A stretch of DNA of 64,000 bases from Cubamyces lactineus (GCA_022376465.1 JACDTU010000034.1:62001-126000); one strand, 5' to 3'. Counted from the first letter of the stretch, positions 1 to 12,818 are shown. The notes: a model not told the origin generated them from the sequence alone. Translations and numbers: made by a program.

Positions 1-2052
1 AGCGAAACCAGGGACCTCGGGGATGATGACGACAACCTATTTTACAGTCAGCGGAACTGCCCGTCCACTGAGGGCTCTGGTACATACCCTGAACCTCTTG
101 CCTTCCCGACCAGCGCGGATTATACGCTCGACCAGAGCCTTGGCGATGAGGTTCTTCACAGGGCCTTCCTCCTGAGTGTTCGAGATGCTGCATTGGACAA
201 TGACTTAGTCGACAGCCTTATGTGCAACCCGCGTGGCAACTCACAAGAATTGGTTCTCTGACAGTACAAGCGTGAGTAGATATGCAGTGCCGACAAATCA
301 TAGAGAACGAACCAATGTAGATGAAGTGCTCCGCCTGTTGGATGAGCTCGATATCTCAAGAAAAGAAAGACGTCATCAGACTCGGCATGCAGGTCATACA
401 ACGGATGCGATACATACAAGCGTTCTGAATGCTGCGCTCGGTGAGCACACCATGGCTCCAGTCGGACACACTGCGAACCGCCTGCACGCGACACGTCCCG
501 CGCACGACGGGGTAGTTGCCATCGTAGTCAGCGGGCGCGTCGCCGTGCCAGTGGCGGTGGAAATGCTCCTTGAACCGCCTTCCAATCTCGTACCAGCGCT
601 CGCGGTGGGGGTGGCCTACCGTGGGCGTCAGCGGAGGTTCGGTTGCGATAACCGCACCGGAATCGCGACTTACGGGCAACAGCTTCGCTCGGAGCGGCAT
701 CCACATCGTGGGGCAGAGCAAGCCAATCGTAGCGTCTGTCCCATAACCATTAGTTCCGATGCTATGATGGAGATCGAGCCCGCGCTTACTCGTCGTGGCG
801 GTACTGGGAGAAGCGGAGATCGTGAGCATGACAGTCTTCTGGAACGGGAATGCGTCCACAGCATACGGACCTTGCGCTTCTTGATTTCATTCCAACGCTC
901 TACAAAGTGCTGCACTATATCGAGCACGACTGTTCCCGTGATCGTCATGTGCACATCATGCCACGGCATGCGAGCACTCTCGATCGCACTCAGACCATTG
1001 CTCACGTAGTCCGGGACGTCCTTGAAGTCCATGATACGCGCGTTGTTGTAGTCCTGGCCTGGGAAGAGCGTCGCGAAAGGGTTGGTCGGGTGCACGTCGG
1101 CGAGCGGGTGGTTGTGGGTGTCCCAACGACCAAAGCAGAGGTCCAGTCCGCCGATGCATGCATAGTGGTTGTCGACCACCACCACCTTCTCGTGGTGAGA
1201 CCAGAATTCGACGTCATCTACACAAGACGTGAATAGTTGCACGACTCGTTCAGCCTGTATAAATGGTACCTTTGCTTCCGATGTGATCGGGGTGCCGCAT
1301 GCACGCGATGTTCGGGTGAAGCGCCTCGAGCGCAACTTTGGTGTGATGGGAGCTCATAGTCATGGTCTGTGTGACCTCCTTGTACACGACGACATAGACT
1401 TTGACGCCCTGCTCGGCCTTACGTTTGAGGACTCGGTCCAGACGCCACTCCGGATACTTCGCCGGAGGGCGACGGAGGTACAACTCAGGGGTCAACCACC
1501 AGTCCTGCAGGGGCGCACAGGGTCAGCTATTGTGAAGCCAGGCCACCATCGGGACGCCTACTAAGATAAAAATAGCCTCGCGGGCACTCTCAAGGAGCTC
1601 GGAGACGGCCCACATGTAGTCGTGCCCGTCGATGTGCCTATACGACGCAATGACCAAATGAGCTTGTGCACTGCAGGGATACGGTCAAGTCAACATGCCA
1701 TTTGACGAAGTTCTCAGAGCGCTCGTTCGCGAAGGAATGGAAACGGTGGCCAGCCATGATCTCTGAGCGGATCATGTCCGCACGCTTCTCCTCGGGATCA
1801 TCATGGCGACCTGCAGTATGGACATGTTAGCCGCAATATCCCTTGGACGTTGGACAGGGGCACCGCGGTGCAGCACGCACGATCCGGATTCAGTATCCCT
1901 GATAAGATATAAGCAGCCCGTGTGAGCGATATCGTGCCACAGTGAATGCCAGTACTCGATCACGACCGACCTATAGCCATGGCCCGCGCATGGCCGAGCC
2001 CCTCGGGGATCTTCTCTGCAAGGCTGTCGAGCTTGTGCAGAAACCCAGACAT
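1..2052 (-). CDS. Phospholipase D (Spo14/PLD1-like), 3' end outside window
   Basis: Hydrolyses phosphatidylcholine to phosphatidic acid and choline at membranes (family knowledge). Read on the minus strand, the start is the ATG at 2052-2050, opening MSGFLHKLDSLAEK. Later exons carry GHRFHSFANERSENFVKW, then IDGHDYMWAVSELLE, and DWWLTPELYLRRPPAKYPEW near 1500. The first catalytic HxKxxxxD motif is HHEKVVVVDNHYACIGGLD, near 1140-1200, followed by GRWDTHNHPL and ARMPWHDVHMT. Further down come VRSVSDWSHGVLTERSIQNA and then ISNTQEEGPVKNLIAKALVE. Coding is split by short introns; one is 1505-1561. The apparent frame breaks near 400 and 250 resolve as introns that rejoin QNA to YIELIQQAEHFIYIENQFF. 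The second HKD motif lies beyond base 1, so the gene is cut by the window edge, not degenerate. Family assignment is secure; small exon borders are approximate. Confidence 0.9.
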
Positions 2053-2820
2053 AGCGAGGGGATGCGAAGTTCGTGGTAGTGCGTGGTGGTCGTTGAACAA
2101 GAAGCGTTCAGTGCAGGCGGTGCACGATCGCTACGGTGATAAACCCGGCAACAGCCGCCCTGGTATGACGATGCCGAGCCGACTCGAGCGCTGACTGCGG
2201 GGCCATTTGACCAGTATGGACATCAGATTGTACAGAAAGAATAGCGGCATGTCTGCCTGGGATGTTTGAGCGGCATCCACAGACATTCGCTACAACGGGA
2301 CCATGGTGGCACGGAGTAAGAACGGTGTGGCCCCGGGATCGCTGTGGCACAGGTCCCGGATGACGCCCATTCCAGGAACTCAAGTAACTTGTCAAGTACC
2401 CTAAGGTCAAGTATTTGAAGTCTGCTTAGTAGAGACAGTAAACTGGATATAGTCTACTTAGAAGGACTTTGTGAAACTTACTTACCAAGTTCAATCTCCG
2501 ATACTGTACGCGGCCACCTGTAATGAAATATACTGAAAAGTCCCTGCCACCATGAACCGAACGCGATCTCTCGTTGTACTTCGAAGTTCGTACCACTACT
2601 ATCGCTCAGGTAGACATATCAATGGTGCAACCTCTTCTTCCCCCACGTTGGTTCGCACGTCTAGTACAGCGTGTACTGGTCCACCGTCCTACATATAGAA
2701 TAAATATCTGGTTGGGGGTGTCAGCAGAAACGACGTCAATTCCATGTTCCATGAAAACAGTTGCCATCATGCTCTACAACCTCAGACGGCGCCATGTAGC
2801 ACTGTGGGAGGCAAAAACAA
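2053..2820. other. Intergenic, upstream of phospholipase D
   Basis: This stretch should hold the promoter of the leftward phospholipase D gene. The reading frames are short and lack recognisable motifs or matched splice sites. I see no gene here. Confidence 0.5.
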
Positions 2821-2911
2821 TTCCCATTAGCCGACTCGAACGACTGACCTCGTCATAACTTGCTCGTGAGCAAGTACTAGTGACGCGCTCTACCAACTGA
2901 GCTAAACGGGA
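2821..2911 (-). tRNA. tRNA-Thr (AGT) with intron
   Basis: The cloverleaf reads on the minus strand: acceptor TCCCGTT pairs with AATGGGA, D stem GCTC with GAGC, anticodon stem CGTCA with TGACG, and the T loop is TTCGAGT. The anticodon loop C-T-A-G-T-A is interrupted after position 37 by an 18 nt intron (CTTGCTCACGAGCAAGTT), giving anticodon AGT, threonine. A T5 run a few bases after the 3' end fits a Pol III terminator. Three related copies lie at 35.3, 35.9 and 43.3 kb. Confidence 0.9.
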
Positions 2912-5093
2912 TATTGTTAGATGGTTGCTATACCATATTGTTGATAGCAAAGTTTTGCAGCCGCCGCTCACACCAAGACAGTAATTTCGGCACTTCAAGT
3001 TCGTCCAAGGTTTGCCATGTACCACACGATGCTCCTACTCGACGATTTCTCATGCCATCTCGTCCATAAGAGGCATACGTCAGCCACACCCAACTCTGCC
3101 ATTTATTTTATCTTTGAGTCGCCCGTCTCCGTGACCACTGACGACCTGCAGCCGGAGTTGCAGCAGAAAGCTGGCCAGTAGGCTGCTCCGCTTTTCTTCT
3201 CCGAGTTTTCCTCTCCGAGTGTCTGACCATATTCTCTGACTCATGGTCCTCTCAAAATGACTGCCGTAAGCTTGAACGGTGAGAGAGCTCACATTTGTCT
3301 CCATGCTCGCGCTGATTGAATCCGTCAGGAAGGCGTATAGCCTCAGTCTCAACCCAAGTCTCCTATTGCAATCGAACTGTTTATTGCGTTCGTTGCGCTA
3401 GGACATTCATGTCAGACGCCCGAGTCTTTCTCACATGGCGAGTCGTGCCTCGAATACTGTATTATATGAACGTATTAACTAAATAGCTCGCCGCATAGGG
3501 TATGCCACGGGCTACAAGCTCACTTCAGGCAGATGACCAGTCGTACGAAAGCTTGTTCATTCGGCTCGGCAGGGGCCAACAGAGATCATCCCAGCACCTC
3601 TGTGCACGGACACCGGGCCGCCCACCAATGCCAAGTACCAACGGTGGCTTGGACGTCTCGCTCAACGACGCTAGCGAACCACCAGTGCTCCTGAACGCAA
3701 AGTCAACCCGGGAGGGCAGGCGCGTTGCACGCGTCCGCGGCCCTCGCACAATGCCGCGCACTAGAGCAACGCGCCCCACGACCGGCGAGGATGGCAAGAC
3801 TCCACACTAGTGCCTGGCGGTCGCCTGGGTCGTGGCGTCCGGGCCGGGCGCAGCTACCCTGATCCCTCAGCGCTGGGACGACAAGCTGGGGAAAACGGAG
3901 TCAAACAAAGGCGTGCTGTGTTTCGCGTCCATTTCCGTTGATTCGATCGTCGTGCGGCCGACAAGCCGCCCGCTCGGATGCAAACGAAAGGCGAATGAAT
4001 CCTCGTCAGGTGCGCCGTGCTTGTGTTGCAGCCCACCCGTTCACGATTTGTGCGAGTGGGTAGCTTGTCGGGCCTCTCATCAAGCCGGTGCGGTTTATAC
4101 CAGAGGACTTGACCTTAGAACTTGGGCATGTCGGCGGTCCAGTAAACAATTGTGTGGCTGTCGATCGCCGTCATGTGTGCTTCCCGCACAGGACCGGGCC
4201 CGCGCCGTACTGCTACGGGCCCGAACAATATTTGTTGTCAAGAGTGATCGCAGCTAGCCTTTTGGGTTGACTTTACCTAGATCCGCTCCCGATGCCCCTG
4301 TCCTTCCGCACAGTGCTTCTCGCACAGCGACGTTCCGTCGACGTTCATGCCTCTCTCGACCTCCTCTTGTGGGCTCCTCGAGGCGGGCCGGTGTGCCTGC
4401 TTCATTCTCTGCGTTTGTACAGCTACTCGAGGATTTCCGCCGTGGTCCTAGTTATCAAAGAGCTCGTGTGACGCTGAAGCATGGCTACTCTAGCTGTAAT
4501 TCATGCCAGGCAATAATATGACGGCGTACCCATGCAGGACGTGCCGTTCGCAAGCCGTGTTCATGTCGTGCGCACAGCATGTCATAGCCGCGGTAAGTCC
4601 TATGGCAAAACATATATGTTGCGAGCGCGATGAGCGCATGGGTGATGAGTCTCTTCAGAGCAGGCGTCAATCTTCTCCCCGGCCGCGAAGGTGTGGACAG
4701 CTGACCTGGTGACACCATCTTAAGCGCCCGTACACACCGGGCTGTCTTGCAATTGGTGACACCGAGCCCGCGTCGACCCGGACTGCGTCGGCTATGATCC
4801 ACGCATGCCTTCGCTGACTTGCCCCTGCGGCTAGGAAGGCTGAGAGAGGAAGAGAGGAGGAGACGCGCAGGCAGTGAGGGGCGAAAAGCGGGCCGGGGGC
4901 GGACCGGAGGTCACTCAGGAACGCGTCCATTGGTGCTTCCCCGCAATCTCGATCTGGCGGCCCGTGGGGTAAGGCGCGCGTGCGGAGGGTTGGCGATAAA
5001 AACCCCGCACGCTCTGCATTCGTCTCTCCGGCGACCTTCCCTCCTCTCCCTCTCCATCCGCGTCCCATCCCCCAGCGCGTGGCCTCGCTCAAG
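2912..5093. other. Intergenic, no supported gene
   Basis: About 2.2 kb with several short overlapping frames on both strands (for example 3502-3810 + and 3525-3797 -). None has a recognisable domain or a consistent exon series. The GC-rich stretch 4660-5090 probably contains the promoter and 5' leader of the transporter gene. Confidence 0.4.
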
Positions 5094-7331
5094 ATGAACA
5101 AGTTGGGTCTCTTCCAGAACATCAGAGTTTACTGTCAGTACTCCTTCCCTCTCCCCGGCCCTCCATGCCTCGCTGCTCGCCTCGTAGTATGCAGCTCGCT
5201 CACTCACTTCGTTCCTTCCAGGGCTCGCGTTCATCGTATACTGGGGTATCGTCCTCTTCGGTTACGATACGTGCGTTACTTCCCTTCTTTTCCTGTCGAT
5301 CCTAGCTCTGACATCGCGCGTATCACAGCGGTATCGGTGGTGGCGTCGTCTCCCAAGGCTACTTCAAGTCCCACTTCGGCCTTACGAATCCAGACGGCTC
5401 CGCAAACACCAAGAAGTCGAACGATGTCTCCTCCAACGTCGTCTCCGTCCTCCAGGCGGGTGCGTTTTTCGGTGCCCTTGGCAGCGCGCCGATCTCAGGT
5501 ACGTCCGCTTACTTAGCCGCTCGTCTCGGAATTTGGCTGATGCTGATCACCCGGTGTAGCGTGGATCGGTCGGAAGTGGTCTCTGTTCGGATGGACCGTC
5601 ATCTTCGCGGTTGGTGCTGTGAGTATCACTCAGCATGCGCTCTGTGACGCGGATCATATGCTAAACCAACACTTGCAGATCTTGCAAACGGTAGCGGGTG
5701 GCTCCCGTGGTCTTGGCTACATTTATGCTGGCCGTGTCATCGCCGGTATCGGCATCGGTGCAATCTCAGCTGTTGCCCCCGCCTACGTATCAGAGTGCAG
5801 TCCTAAGGATGTCCGTGGTCGTATCACCGGTCTGTTCCAAATTATGGTCGCCATTGGTGTCATGATCTCGTACTTCATCAACTGTGAGTTGACCATTTTC
5901 TTGCTGAGGTGACACCCTGTTGACAGTCCGTTCCAGTGGGTATCAGCTTGCACATCAAGTCTGGCCCCGCGGTCTGGCGTATCCCCTTTGGCTTCCAGCT
6001 CGTTCCCGCCGGCATTCTTGCGTTTGGCTTGCTTACGGTCAAGGAGTCACCCCGTTGGCTGGCATCCAAGGGCCGTCTGGACGACGCTATCCGCAACCTC
6101 GCCTACATGCGCCGCCTGAGCCCCGACGACGAACGCGTCCGGGCTGAGATGGCTGAAATCGAGGCTGCCATCGAGGAGGAACGTGAGGCCCGCAAGGGTC
6201 TCGGCCTGCGCGAGGCGTTCTTCGGCAAGGGCAACTTCATCCGCTTTGTCATTGCAGTCGTGATCTTCCTGCTCCAACAATGGGGCGGCCAGAACTCGGT
6301 CAACTACTACGCGCCCCAGATCTTCCAGTCCGTGAGTACCGTTATCTGTATGCGAGCATGCGGCGGACATCTGACGGGAGCGCTATTTGTGACGCAATGC
6401 AATACAGATCGGCTACAGCGGCACGTCCAACTCGCTTCTCGCGTCCGGTATCTACGGTATCGTCAAGGTCGTTGCGACAGCACTCTTTGTGTTCTTCCTC
6501 GTCGACTCGCTCGGTCGTAAGCTGTCGCTGTTCATCTCATCGATGGGCATGGGCATCTTGTTCTTCATCATCGGAGCCCTCCTCAAGACGTACCCGCCAC
6601 CGACCGACCCCAGCGCTCAGCCCCCTCCGGCGAGCAAGGCGATGGCTGCGATGCTCTATCTCTATGTGTGCTTCTACAGCATGGGCTGGGGTCCGCTTCC
6701 GTAAGTTTTCCACTCGCGCTGTTTGAATTGTGGACTCACAATTACGTCAATCAGCTGGGTCTATGTCTCCGATATCTTCCCTACGCGGACCCGGCACTAC
6801 GGTCTCGCGACTGCTAGTGCATCTCAGTGGCTATTCAGTACGTTCCTGTTATTGTTAGGCGGTCCGAATCGTCCCTGACCAACCGTTTGTCGGTTTGCAG
6901 ACTTCGTGCTGTCAAAGGTCACCCCTGACATGGTGACGGACCTCGGGTACAAGATCTTCCTCATGTTCGCGACGATCAACATCGGCGGCATGGCCACCTT
7001 CTCTCTGTACGTACCACGCCTCCTCTATTCTCCATTCTTCTCTGCTTCGAAGTATGCCCCGGGCCGTGCTGACCGGCACCTTTCGCAGGGCTATCCCGGA
7101 GACGAAGGGCCGCAGTCTGGAGGAGATGGACATCATCTTCGGCTCGGTCTCGGCGGACCAGCGGCAGGCCGACATCGCGCGGCAAGAACGAGGTGGGTCT
7201 CGTATTTACTCGTGCTCCCGACGGAAGGCCGATGCTGACCCGCTCTTGCCTTTGTTCGTCGCTTTCTTCCAGCCCTCGAGCACGATATCAACGAGACGAC
7301 GTCCGAGCGGTCGATCGAGCAGAAGGTCTAA
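5094..7331 (+). CDS. MFS sugar/quinate-type transporter
   Basis: Plasma-membrane proton symporter of the sugar porter family (MFS). The ATG at 5094 opens MNKLGLFQNIRVY; an intron then joins to WLAFIVYWGIVLFGYDTGIG. Family signatures are present: AGRVIAGIGIGAISAVAPAY with ECSPKDVRGRITG after helix 4, ESPRWLASKGR in the central loop, QQWGGQNSVNYYAPQIFQ in helix 7, VDSLGRKLS in the second half, and the C-terminal PETKGRSLEEMD. The coding sequence has at least eight short introns and ends ERSIEQKV with TAA at 7329-7331. The product is roughly 530-550 residues, normal for the family. Substrate cannot be read from sequence; quinate and hexose permeases of fungi look alike here. The family call is firm, the substrate is not. 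Confidence 0.92.
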
Positions 7332-8126
7332 GGCCCGCTCTACCCCCCTCTCGCCGTGTTCTCCGTCATCGTCTCCGTCATCGACCTCTCTTGTCTGTTC
7401 CCGACAGTGCCGTTACCTACCTCGGAAGTACGATACTCGCTCTTGCGCCGCCCCGAGCCTCCACGCTCCGGCTCCAGCGCGGGCCCATACCATACCACCC
7501 TACTGTACTACGTATGCCATCTTCATGACCGTCGCCCTCACCCGGCCCGACCCGACATGACAAACGTACTGAATTAGTACTTACGCACACGCACACACAT
7601 CCATCCGTCCGTCTATCTCTCTTCTTGTGGTCTCTACCCCCGTACGCTGTTGTCAGCCCGTGTTGGACCCGGGCGACACTGCGAGCTGTTTTTACGATTT
7701 ATGTGTCTTGTGCTTCATGTACTTTACCACGCCTTGGATGTGTTGTATTATAATGATTTTGGGATAGGATGGCCGGATATTGAGTGCTCACGACGTGATC
7801 AGTCAACTCAGCTGGCAAGTAACAACGAAGGAGCATTTTATTAGGGCCCCGACTGCGTACAGCGTACTTCTGCTCGAGGACTGGTAAAGCGCGTGCACGA
7901 GAGGTGAAGCCCATGACCTACAGCCACCGCAAGCAGTGAACTTCAAATTCGGTTGAGGTTGGCGTTCCGTATAAAAGAGGCGCCCATTGATCTTGAGGGG
8001 GACGCCCGATGAGATCTTGTAGATCCCAGAGTTATCTTATCTCGCACTGGTCGATCGGTGAGCTGCTCGTCGAGTCAAAATTTCGGCAAGACGATCTCTT
8101 CATCGTCCTCCATCCGCCCAGCAGCC
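7332..8126. other. Intergenic, 3' of transporter and promoter of fusion gene
   Basis: No gene recognised. The sequence gtataaaag at about 7969-7977 lies roughly 150 bases upstream of the next start codon and may be a TATA element. A CT-rich leader follows near 8097-8112. Confidence 0.4.
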
Positions 8127-10670
8127 ATGGCCCCCCTCACGCACCCCTCGATCAAAGGTATGCGCATGCAGACATAGTTCTAGCAGTTGAGCTGACATGT
8201 ATGCGCAGATGGCTGGTTCCGGGAGATCTCCTCGCAGTGGCCGGGCCAGGCGATGACCCTCAAGGTCAACCGCATCCTCCATGTCGAAAAGTCCTTGTAC
8301 CAGGACGTGCTCGTCTTCGAGTCCGAGACGTACGGAAACGTCCTCGTCCTCGACGGCGTCATCCAGTGCACCGAGCGCGATGAGTTCTCGTACGTCCCCT
8401 GCATGTCCTACCGAGATCGTGCATCGATCGTGCTCATGACTCGCGCAGGTACCAGGAGATGATCGCCCACATTCCTTTGGCCAGCCACCCGAACCCGAAG
8501 AAGGTCCTCGTCATCGGCGGTGGCGACGGCGGTGTCGTCCGTGAGGTCCTCAAGCACGACACCGTCGAGCAGGTCGTCCTCTGCGACATCGATGAGGCCG
8601 TCATCCGCGTCTCGAAGCAGTTCCTCCCCCACATGTCCTCCCTCCTCAGCGACCCCCGTGTCACCGTTTTCGTCGGCGACGGCTTCAAGTTCCTCGCGGA
8701 CAACACCTCCACCTACGACGTGATCATCACCGACTCCTCCGACCCCGTCGGGCCCGCCGCCTCCCTCTTCCAGAAGCCCTACTTCGAGCTCCTCCGCGAC
8801 GCGCTCACCCCCGGCGGCCACATCTCCACCCAGGGCGAGTGCCTCTGGATCCACCTCGACCTGATCCAGGAGCTCCTCCAGACCACCCGCACGCTCTTCC
8901 CCGTCGCCGAGTACGCGTTCACTACCATCCCCACCTACCCCTCCGGCCAGATCGGCTTCATGGTCTGCTCCAAGGAGGCCGGCCGTGACCTCTCCACGCC
9001 TGTCCGCCCCGTCCCGAACACCCGCTACTACAACGCCGAGGTGCACAAGGCCGCGTTTGTCCTCCCCGAGTTCGGACGCTCCCTCCTCAAGGAGGGCAAG
9101 GACCTCCGTCCTCGCTTTGGTGCTAACGCTACCGACAAGGCGCCCACGAAGAAGGTGCTCCTTCTTGGCAGCGGCGCTGTCGCTCGTCCTTGCGCGGAGT
9201 ACGTTGTCCGCAACCCCGACAACGCGCTCACCATTGGTATGTCGCATGTTTTTCCCTTTGTATGCTTGGGTACTCATATAGTACAGCCTGCCGTACTCTG
9301 AAGAGCGCGGAGGCCCTCGCGAACGACCTCCGTAACACCACCGCCGTCTCTCTTGATGCTGGCTCTGAGGACCCCGAGAAGCAGGCCGCACTGGAGAAGG
9401 CGATTGCGGAGCACGACCTCGTCATCTCGCTCGTTCCCTACATCCACCACCCGAACGTCATCAGGGCAGCGATCAAGGGCAAGACCAACGTCGTGACGAC
9501 GAGCTACATCAGCCCTGCCATCCGTGAGCTCGAGGAGGAGATCAAGAAGGCCGGCATTGTTGTCATGAACGAGATCGGTCTCGACCCCGGTGTTGACCAT
9601 TTGTACGCCATCAAGACCATCGACGAGGTTCACGCCAAGGGCGGCAAGGTAAGATAGCGCTCGCTATCACGCGAATGCGAGGATGTTTCCTAACAACTTT
9701 CTATAGATCAAGGAGTTCCACTCGTTCTGCGGTGGCCTCCCCGCACCGGAGTGCTCCGACAACCCACTCGGCTACAAGTTCTCGTGGTCGCCCCGTGGTG
9801 GTCTCCTCGCCCTTCTCAATTCCGCCTCCTACCTCGCCGAGGGCAAGCAGGTCGACATCCAGGGCAAGGACCTCATGAACGCCGCGCGCCCGTACTACAT
9901 CACGCCCGCGTTCGCGTTCGTCGCGTACCCGAACCGCAACTCGGTCCCCTTCCGCGAATTTTACAACATCCCCGAGGCGGAGACCGTCATCCGCGGCACG
10001 CTCCGCTACCAGGGCTTCCCCGAGTTCGTGAAGGCGCTCGTCGCGCTCGGCTGGCTCAACCTCGAGAAGAAAGAGTGGCTCAAGCACGGCTTAACCTGGG
10101 CGCAGATCATGCAGCAGGCCATCGGCGCGTCCGATTCGAGCGAGAGGTTCGTCCACCTACGTTGCGTTCCATAGGAACGACCAGGTGCTAACACGAGACA
10201 CGTTCCACAGCACGCTCGTCGCGCGCGTCAAGGAGCTCTGCCAGTTCCCCACCGAGCCCGAGAGCAAGCGCATCATCTCCGGCCTCAAGTGGATCGGGCT
10301 CTTCTCGAACGCGCCCGCCACGGTCCGCGACGGCAACCTGCTCGACACGCTCTGCGCGCAGCTCGAGACGCTGATGAAGTACGAGCCGGGCGAGCGCGAC
10401 CTCGTCATGCTCCAGCACAAGTTCATCGTCGAGTGGGCGGACGGCACGACGGACACGATCACCTCCACGCTCGAGGCGTACGGCGAGCCGCAGGGCCACT
10501 CGGCGATGGCGCTCTACGTCGGCGTGCCGTGCGGTATCGCGGTGCAGCTCGTGCTCGACGGGAAGCTGAACACGCCTGGGATCCTCGCGCCGTACTCGAA
10601 GGAGATCTGCGACCCCATCCGGGAGATCCTCGAGGCGCAAGGTATGGGCCTCGTCGAGAAGGTCCTCTGA
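8127..10670 (+). CDS. SPE3-LYS9: Spermidine synthase-saccharopine dehydrogenase fusion
   Basis: One polypeptide carries two enzymes. Spermidine synthase transfers aminopropyl from decarboxylated AdoMet to putrescine. Saccharopine dehydrogenase (glutamate-forming) acts near the end of the fungal alpha-aminoadipate lysine pathway. Exons fit 8127-8157, 8209-8389, 8449-9236, 9287-9648, 9707-10146 and 10211-10670, totalling 2,262 nt or 753 residues in one frame. Residues about 1-290 are spermidine synthase: [42 protein letters not shown] and STQGECLW. From about 335 a Rossmann domain begins, [19 protein letters not shown], followed by [26 protein letters not shown] and [10 protein letters not shown]. 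It ends GLVEKVL. This chimera is known from basidiomycetes, including Cryptococcus, so it is a lineage marker and not an assembly error. Confidence 0.96.
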
Positions 10671-11412
10671 GAGAGAGCTCGCGGTCGTGTCGAGGGCAGA
10701 AGCTAAAATGTACGAATGTAGCGGTAAAGTGGGTTCATCGTGATCCTACAGACTGTACAAGTGTTGCTTGTTGTATACGAATATAGATGAACTTTGGAAG
10801 GCCTCTTGGACTCGAAGTGCAACCCGATGTGCAGGGGTAAGATGGCTGACGGAGTCAAGTCTCAGTCGAACGCTCCGTCTGCGGCATTGAGTGCAACCAT
10901 GAGGACATGCGGCTGCTTTACGGCATCCTGAAGAATTCGACTTTCCGAAGAGTTCCAGGGGAATGGAGCAAGGTCAGCAATGAGCAATACTTGCAAGTAG
11001 CAAGGCATCGCTTTCGGACATTGATCTTAGACTGCTTACATAACTATTGATTTAGCCTGCGACCCGTAACGTCCATTAATTTGAACGCGCCTGTAGCTTG
11101 CACCACACCGAGCCTCTGCACTCAGTCTCGCCATTTCCGGCCCTTCTATATAATTTGAGGACGTGGAAAGCAACATTTGAAGCGAATGGGGTCATCCGGT
11201 GAGTCAAATTCGTATCATACACAATGCAATGGTTAGAAGGCGGGTGGATGGCACACAGATACTCAGTGGATCCGTCTCTAGCCTCAGTAACTCTCATTCC
11301 ATACACCATTCGTGAATACAGATCTTGATCTGCACTAGCACACAAGAACTCATCGGATGAAAGGCTCTCGAAAATGTTACGGGATTAGGATGCGGCACCC
11401 GCTTGCGAGCAA
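10671..11412. other. Intergenic between convergent genes
   Basis: The 3' flanks of the fusion gene and of the leftward methyltransferase-like gene meet here. Frames are short and without motifs. Nothing else recognised. Confidence 0.4.
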
Positions 11413-12606
11413 TCACATCGGTTTTTTAGCGACGAAGAGCGCCAGCGGCGTGAACAGCTACATGGAAATGTGGTCGGTCGTGGCGACAAATGAAGCGCAG
11501 ATGATTACTCACGTTCAACTTCCCTGCCTCAACGAGCAACACCGCAGCCTGACGCGATATTCCCCCGAACAAAGGGAAGATTTCGTCAAGGGACGTATCC
11601 AATTCGTCCGCCGGCAATTCCTCGCGCGAGATACCAAGCCGTTCTGAAGTCCACGGCGCCCTCGCATTGCCAAGCGCGGTCTCCAGCGGCATATACCATG
11701 GGATGGTGCCATGACGCGCGGCGAGGTCCTCAGTGTGCAGCACGTGCAGGCCCAACGCAGAAAGGGCGGAACTCCCTGACTGCAGAGTGCGATCCTCCGG
11801 AGCTCGGGGCACAGAGAATAGCGCCGACTCGAGCAGAGCGGCGAGGCGAACGTGATCAGGATCTTGAATGTCGAAAGATGTCGTCCAACACCAGTCTACG
11901 ATCCCAAGCTTTGCGCATCGCGCGCATGTCACGGCGTCAACGATATGAGCGAAGATTTGGTAAGGAATTGGGGCACACTTTGCCATCTCGTGCTAGTAGC
12001 GGCGCAAGCTCGGAGCATGCTGAGAAGAACGAAGGTGCGTCCTAGGCGCGTTAGCCTCAACGGACAAAGAAGTGATATTACGTGCTTACCTTGATAGTCT
12101 CCATGGCAAGGATAGCATCGAAAGACTGGTTTAATACTGAATAGCTGAGTACGTTCGCTACGCCATATGAATGCGCGCAGACATTAACAGGATTTCGTGA
12201 TACTCACAGTGGACAAAAGAAATCTTGTTCAACAATCCGGCTTCTTCAATACGCCGTGTGGCAAATTGGATCTGAAGCAGGGGTATGTCATCGTTGATTG
12301 GAATCTGCTATTCACTTGCTTATGCCGTCTACCTTGTATATATTTGACACTAGCCCTACCACCGTGACTTCTGCGAAGCGAACAAGTTCAACAGCAGTAT
12401 CTCCAGTTCCAGAGCCGACGTTTAGGACCTCCTGCCCCGGTTTGAGGCCCAATGCGCCACAGAGGTAGTGCAGATGCCTCTCCAACGAGAGCGGAAACTG
12501 ATCTCCGGGAAGAATACGACAGAAGTGGAAGTCGCGTGATGAGGCTATTGGCGTCGTCGGGGGTAAGGTAGGTTTATAGAACAGTCTGGTCATTGAGGAG
12601 AACATG
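11413..12606 (-). CDS. Sterol C24-methyltransferase-like protein (ERG6 family), divergent
   Basis: AdoMet-dependent methyltransferase resembling Erg6/SMT, which adds a methyl at C24 of sterols or triterpenoids. The likely ATG is at 12606 (MFSSMTRLFYKPTL), followed by DFHFCRILPGDQFPLSLERH, KPGQEVLNVGSGTGDTAVEL, then exons IQFATRRIEEAGLLNKISFV and SFDAILAMETIK. The sterol-MT C-terminal domain follows: WTTSFDIQDPDHVRLAALL, DLAARHGTIPWYMPLE, and after a last intron LFTPLALFVAKKPM with stop at 11415-11413. Departures from the family: motif I reads VLNVGSGTG where VLDVGCGxGG is usual, the N-terminal aromatic region (YEYGWG type) is not seen, and little sequence is left between the substrate-side exons. 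It may be a diverged paralog or a decaying copy. Family call is good, activity is uncertain. Confidence 0.72.
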
Positions 12607-12714
12607 GCGAAGACGTATCTCGGATTGCAGAAAGGGCTGGATCCGCGAGAGGTTGGAGCGTGAACAGAGTCCGCCGTTTCCCGCCCCAACCCTGGCTTAA
12701 GGGTCTCCAGGGGG

Positions 12715-12818
12715 GTAGTCGGCACTGTCGCACCCACTAGGTAGTCGGCACTGTCGCACCCACTAGGTAGTCGGCACTGTCGCACCCACTAGGTAGTCGG
12801 CACTGTCGCACCCACTAG
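12715..12818. repeat. Minisatellite, four 26 bp units
   Basis: Four head-to-tail copies of a 26 bp unit that begins GTAGTCGGCACTGTCG and ends CACCCACTAG; I see no difference between copies. It lies about 110 bases upstream of the methyltransferase-like start, in its presumed 5' leader or promoter. 26 is not a multiple of three, so it is unlikely to be coding. Confidence 0.95.

Noticed and set aside
1..860. Apparent frameshifts in phospholipase D suggesting a pseudogene
   Set aside because: Each break has a GT..AG intron that restores conserved PLD sequence.
3502..3810. 102-codon frame with a mirror frame on the other strand
   Set aside because: No motif, no exon partners, and coding on either strand is equally (un)likely.
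8408..9391. 327-codon open frame on the minus strand
   Set aside because: It is antisense to the spermidine synthase exon. GC-rich third positions keep the reverse frame open, and its Gly/Val/Asp/Glu-rich content is the mirror of that codon use.
12715..12818. CRISPR-like direct repeats
   Set aside because: The units are contiguous with no spacers, and the host is a fungus; it is a minisatellite.
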